A DNA stretch of 64,000 nucleotides from Candidatus Scalindua sp. SCAELEC01 (GTDB lineage Bacteria; Planctomycetota; Brocadiia; Brocadiales; Scalinduaceae): NCBI GenBank assembly GCA_004282745.1, contig SHMT01000008.1, positions 51,909 through 115,908 on the forward strand, in the 5' to 3' direction. The notes below the pieces were generated by a model. It ran no database searches. It saw only the letters and a program-made list of their open reading frames with translations, and was not told the DNA's origin. Within the stretch, counting starts at the first letter, position 1, and each line of letters starts with the position of its first letter. This document shows positions 61,682 through 64,000 of the stretch, piece by piece. Both the position numbers and the translations under genes were made by a program.

Positions 61682-61767
61682 TTTATTTATCCTCCAAAAA
61701 ATTTTGGCCAGAAAAAAAGGACACCCGTCCTCTTCATGTTACCAAAAGCCTCTGATCAAGAGGACTT

Positions 61768-61795
61768 TTTTGTAACTTCCGACCTAGTTACAAAA
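61768..61795. promoter_or_regulatory. Palindromic operator-like site upstream of cooS
   Basis: TTTTGTAACT-N8-AGTTACAAAA is a perfect 10-bp inverted repeat, 87 nt upstream of the cooS start. A second short hairpin, CCTCT-TGATC-AGAGG, lies at about 61749-61763. The pattern could bind a dimeric regulator. The identity is not recognised. A Fur-family gene lies just upstream. Confidence 0.55.
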
Positions 61796-61921
61796 GTTAT
61801 CCGAACCTTACTGTAGGTTCACTCCAAACGGGCACAATTACAAAGTATAAGAACAAACCAAACCATCTGGAACACTCATGAAAACGGGAAACACCTAAAC
61901 GATTGAAATCTCGTTCGTAGC

Positions 61922-62335
61922 TTAAGCACATTGTTTACACGTTCCATAGAACGATATATCATACCGGGAAGGTGTAAATTTATCAAGTATTTCATTTGGA
62001 AGTTTAAGCTCTTCTAAGCCTTCATTAACATCGGCAATCATATTGCACTGTGAACAGATGATATGATGGTGCGGTATTGTATTTGGATCAAAATATTTTC
62101 TTCCAGCGTCTATAGTGATCTTCAGTATCTCACCCAACGATTCCAAGACCTCCAAGGTCTTATAAACCGTGGTAAATGAGATCGTTGGATACACCTGTCT
62201 TATTTCATTATAGATGCTCTCTGCCGATGGATGTGTCGCGTTTCCCTCAAGAACCTTAAATATACCTAAACGCTGCGGCGTAATCTTAAGATCTTTACTC
62301 TTAAAAAGTTTAATTAGCTCTTCTACTTTTTTCAT
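61922..62335 (-). CDS. Fur-family regulator (PerR-like)
   Basis: 137 aa. The winged-helix region (KITPQRLGIFKVLEGNATHPSAESIYNEIRQVYPTISFTTVYKTLEVLESLG) is followed by a dimer domain with HHHIICSQC and a terminal CKQC, giving the structural zinc site. Its targets may include cooS, 240 nt downstream. Iron and peroxide sensing are both possible. Confidence 0.92.
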   Translation of the reverse strand: MKKVEELIKLFKSKDLKITPQRLGIFKVLEGNATHPSAESIYNEIRQVYPTISFTTVYKTLEVLESLGEILKITIDAGRKYFDPNTIPHHHIICSQCNMIADVNEGLEELKLPNEILDKFTPSRYDISFYGTCKQCA

Positions 62336-62652
62336 TAAAAATTGTCCTAACAAAGCAATTAAAAACTGTATGTATTATTAAACTAAAATGATTACACATA
62401 GTCAAGGTTTTTTTAAAAAGAAAAACTTTTTTTATCATATACAAATCTTTAACACGGATAAACATTTTTGAGTTCCCCCTCTCCATCAGTTTCAATTGAT
62501 TGTCTGGCGTATATATCCAGCATCCAGAATTCAGGAGACAGAATTCTGTTTTGTAATTCGCTAAATAATTACTGTCTGGCAATCTTCTCCTAACTTCCGG
62601 CGATAAAACAATAAAAATGCACATTAACGGAAATGGGGGAAAAGGTCTCTTT
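62336..62652. other. 317-bp gap upstream of the Fur-like gene
   Basis: No gene supported. It holds an 8-bp inverted repeat CAGAATTC / GAATTCTG at 62525-62548 with an 8-nt loop, and A/T-rich sequence near 62370-62420 that may be the promoter region. Confidence 0.5.
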
Positions 62653-63954
62653 TTATCTCTTAGTCTCACTCTCTCTTAATGCCTCTTGAAGTATCTGTAT
62701 TGAGTGTGTCGTTTTTATTTGAGAATTTTTACTTGCCAACCCATCAGCAATCTGCATGACACAACCGGGACAGTTCGTTGCAACGGTAGCGGCGCCACTC
62801 CTTTCAATCGAATCTACCTTTCTCTCCAACATCTTTAAGGTGAGATCGTAATGAATTATCGTAAAAATCCCTCCTCCTCCGCAACAGCCATCTGCCTTAT
62901 CCATTTCGACAAAGCGAGAAGATTTTTTCAGGACACTCCTGGGCTCTTCAGATATATTGCGTACCCATGCAAGGTGGCAGGGGTCATGATAGGTCACCTT
63001 CTCTTCCAGTGGTTTCACTCCGGGCATGTCACCAATAAATGTATCAATGAACTCGGAAATATCATAGATTTTATCTGACATATGCTTCCACGAGGGTCCA
63101 AGGGTACGAAGGTAATCCTTTTTTATAGACTTTGTACAGGTAGCACAAGCACTGACAATTGCATCGAGTTCTAATGATTCAAAGACTTTCCTGTTCTCTT
63201 CCGCAAGTCTTTTACTCGACTTCACATCACCCATAGTCGAAGAGGGGGTACCACAACACAATTGCCTTTGCGGCACTACCACCTCTATGTCCATCTTATT
63301 CAGGACTTCTATTACCGCTTCAGCAACATCTACGTAGATATAGTTTATTAAACAGCCCGTAAAAAAACCTACCCGCATTCTTGGGTTTTTTATTTTTTTT
63401 GTTTTCCGGAATTTCTGTAAAGCACTCTTCTTCGCTAATGTGGGTATCCACCTTTTCCCCATGAATAAAAGAGGAAGATGGCGCATTTGACCTCTCTTCT
63501 TCATCGGTATAAATCTTTGCAATTTTGAACTTACTTTCAGTAAGGTATCAAAGAGTATCCTCCTTGGCAAGATATACCGAAAGATAATCTTTGGCAAAAG
63601 AGGTATTCCCATATTCTCGGCTACTCCGTGAAGCAGTGCCGAAATAATCTTTTCATACTCTACATCGGAAGGGCACACCTTGCTACACCTCATACACTTT
63701 TTGCAGGTATATACATAATCACGCAATTTTCCTGTATACACTATCTGCTGATCCCGAAGGGCCTCTGCAAGGCTAATGCGACCGCGGGCAACCGAAGATT
63801 CATCGTGTGTTTCCAGAAATACTGGACACACGGTATGACATTTTCCACATTTGGAGCACTTACTTACCTCCTCTTTCCAATCATCACTCATTAAAAGCCT
63901 TAACCCTTTCAACCTCAAGTCCCTCTTTGAAGGGAAATATTTTTTCATATACAA
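62653..63954 (-). CDS. GlcF-like iron-sulfur oxidoreductase subunit
   Basis: 433 aa; an ATG at 63891 (MSDDW) is an alternative start giving 412 aa. Two [4Fe-4S] ferredoxin motifs, CSKCGKCHTVCPV and CKKCMRCSKVCPS, are followed by two CCG domains (CCGTPSS and CCGGGGIF regions). This is the architecture of glycolate oxidase iron-sulfur subunits and related lactate or heterodisulfide reductase-like proteins. The adjacent partial upstream gene looks like GlcD, so a GlcDF-type 2-hydroxyacid dehydrogenase is likely. Confidence 0.9.
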   Translation of the reverse strand: MYMKKYFPSKRDLRLKGLRLLMSDDWKEEVSKCSKCGKCHTVCPVFLETHDESSVARGRISLAEALRDQQIVYTGKLRDYVYTCKKCMRCSKVCPSDVEYEKIISALLHGVAENMGIPLLPKIIFRYILPRRILFDTLLKVSSKLQRFIPMKKRGQMRHLPLLFMGKRWIPTLAKKSALQKFRKTKKIKNPRMRVGFFTGCLINYIYVDVAEAVIEVLNKMDIEVVVPQRQLCCGTPSSTMGDVKSSKRLAEENRKVFESLELDAIVSACATCTKSIKKDYLRTLGPSWKHMSDKIYDISEFIDTFIGDMPGVKPLEEKVTYHDPCHLAWVRNISEEPRSVLKKSSRFVEMDKADGCCGGGGIFTIIHYDLTLKMLERKVDSIERSGAATVATNCPGCVMQIADGLASKNSQIKTTHSIQILQEALRESETKR

Positions 63955-63960
63955 AATAGG

Positions 63961-64000
63961 CTATGTAGAGGGGAACAATTTACCGGGATTCATTATCCCT
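63961..64000 (-). CDS. GlcD-like FAD-linked oxidase, C-terminal end only
   Basis: The last 12 codons read GIMNPGKLFPST and stop at TAG, the characteristic C-terminus of GlcD/FAD-binding oxidases (GxMNPGKxFP). The rest lies beyond the right window edge. It is directly upstream of the GlcF-like gene. Confidence 0.7.
   Translation of the reverse strand, partial: GIMNPGKLFPST

Overview
This 64 kb window (low to moderate GC, nearly all catabolic genes on the minus strand) comes from an anaerobic ammonium-oxidising (anammox) planctomycete of the Brocadiales. The decisive evidence is a complete hydrazine synthase set, hzsB-hzsC-hzsA, next to multihaem cytochromes, hydroxylamine-oxidoreductase-like (HAO-like) proteins and a Rieske/cytochrome b complex. 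hzsB and hzsC are separate genes here; in Scalindua they are reported as fused, so a freshwater-type genus is more likely. The sequence alone does not settle the genus.

Layout. 1-5362 (minus): a respiratory cluster with a heptahaem HAO-like protein, a Rieske protein, a cytochrome b fused to a dihaem cytochrome c, and an octahaem HAO-like protein cut by the window edge. 5845-7910: trpBA. 7996-9576: a second octahaem HAO-like gene with its own consensus sigma-70 promoter and strong terminator. 9918-15400: a sigma-54 type promoter followed by a Cys-rich exported protein, hzsB, hzsC and hzsA. 15583-19935: a sigma-54 activator and a three-protein haem b/haem c electron-transfer module thought to feed hydrazine synthase. 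20204-25311: housekeeping genes (accBC, aldehyde dehydrogenase, greA). 26936-33542 (plus): a TetR-controlled RND efflux system whose pump is fused to its outer-membrane channel. 33643-45500: an accessory stretch with vapBC, hicB, a MoxR/DUF58/Bat-like operon, mtnP, an exported small heat-shock protein, and most of the repeats. 45531-49362: sulfate activation (cysD, cysNC, a DHH phosphoesterase). 49620-59356: purH, ppdK, a large TPR protein, an IscU-like scaffold, a PHP phosphatase, a ferritin-like protein and a thioredoxin-like protein. 59672-64000: the CO dehydrogenase catalytic subunit of carbon fixation, a Fur-family regulator and a GlcD/GlcF-like pair.

How the genes fit together. Hydrazine synthase makes N2H4 from NO and ammonium and needs three electrons. 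The cytochrome module is the likely donor, the Rieske/cytochrome b complex links the quinone pool to HAO-like proteins, and CO dehydrogenase with biotin-dependent carboxylation supports autotrophy.

The most interesting unexplained structure is a family of about 125-150 bp dispersed hairpin elements: seven copies, one of them rearranged, plus two deletion remnants. The outer and inner arms change sequence from copy to copy while keeping complementarity, around two conserved internal boxes. Four copies sit 0-3 nt from the stop codon of a gene transcribed towards them. Three further repeat families occur nearby.
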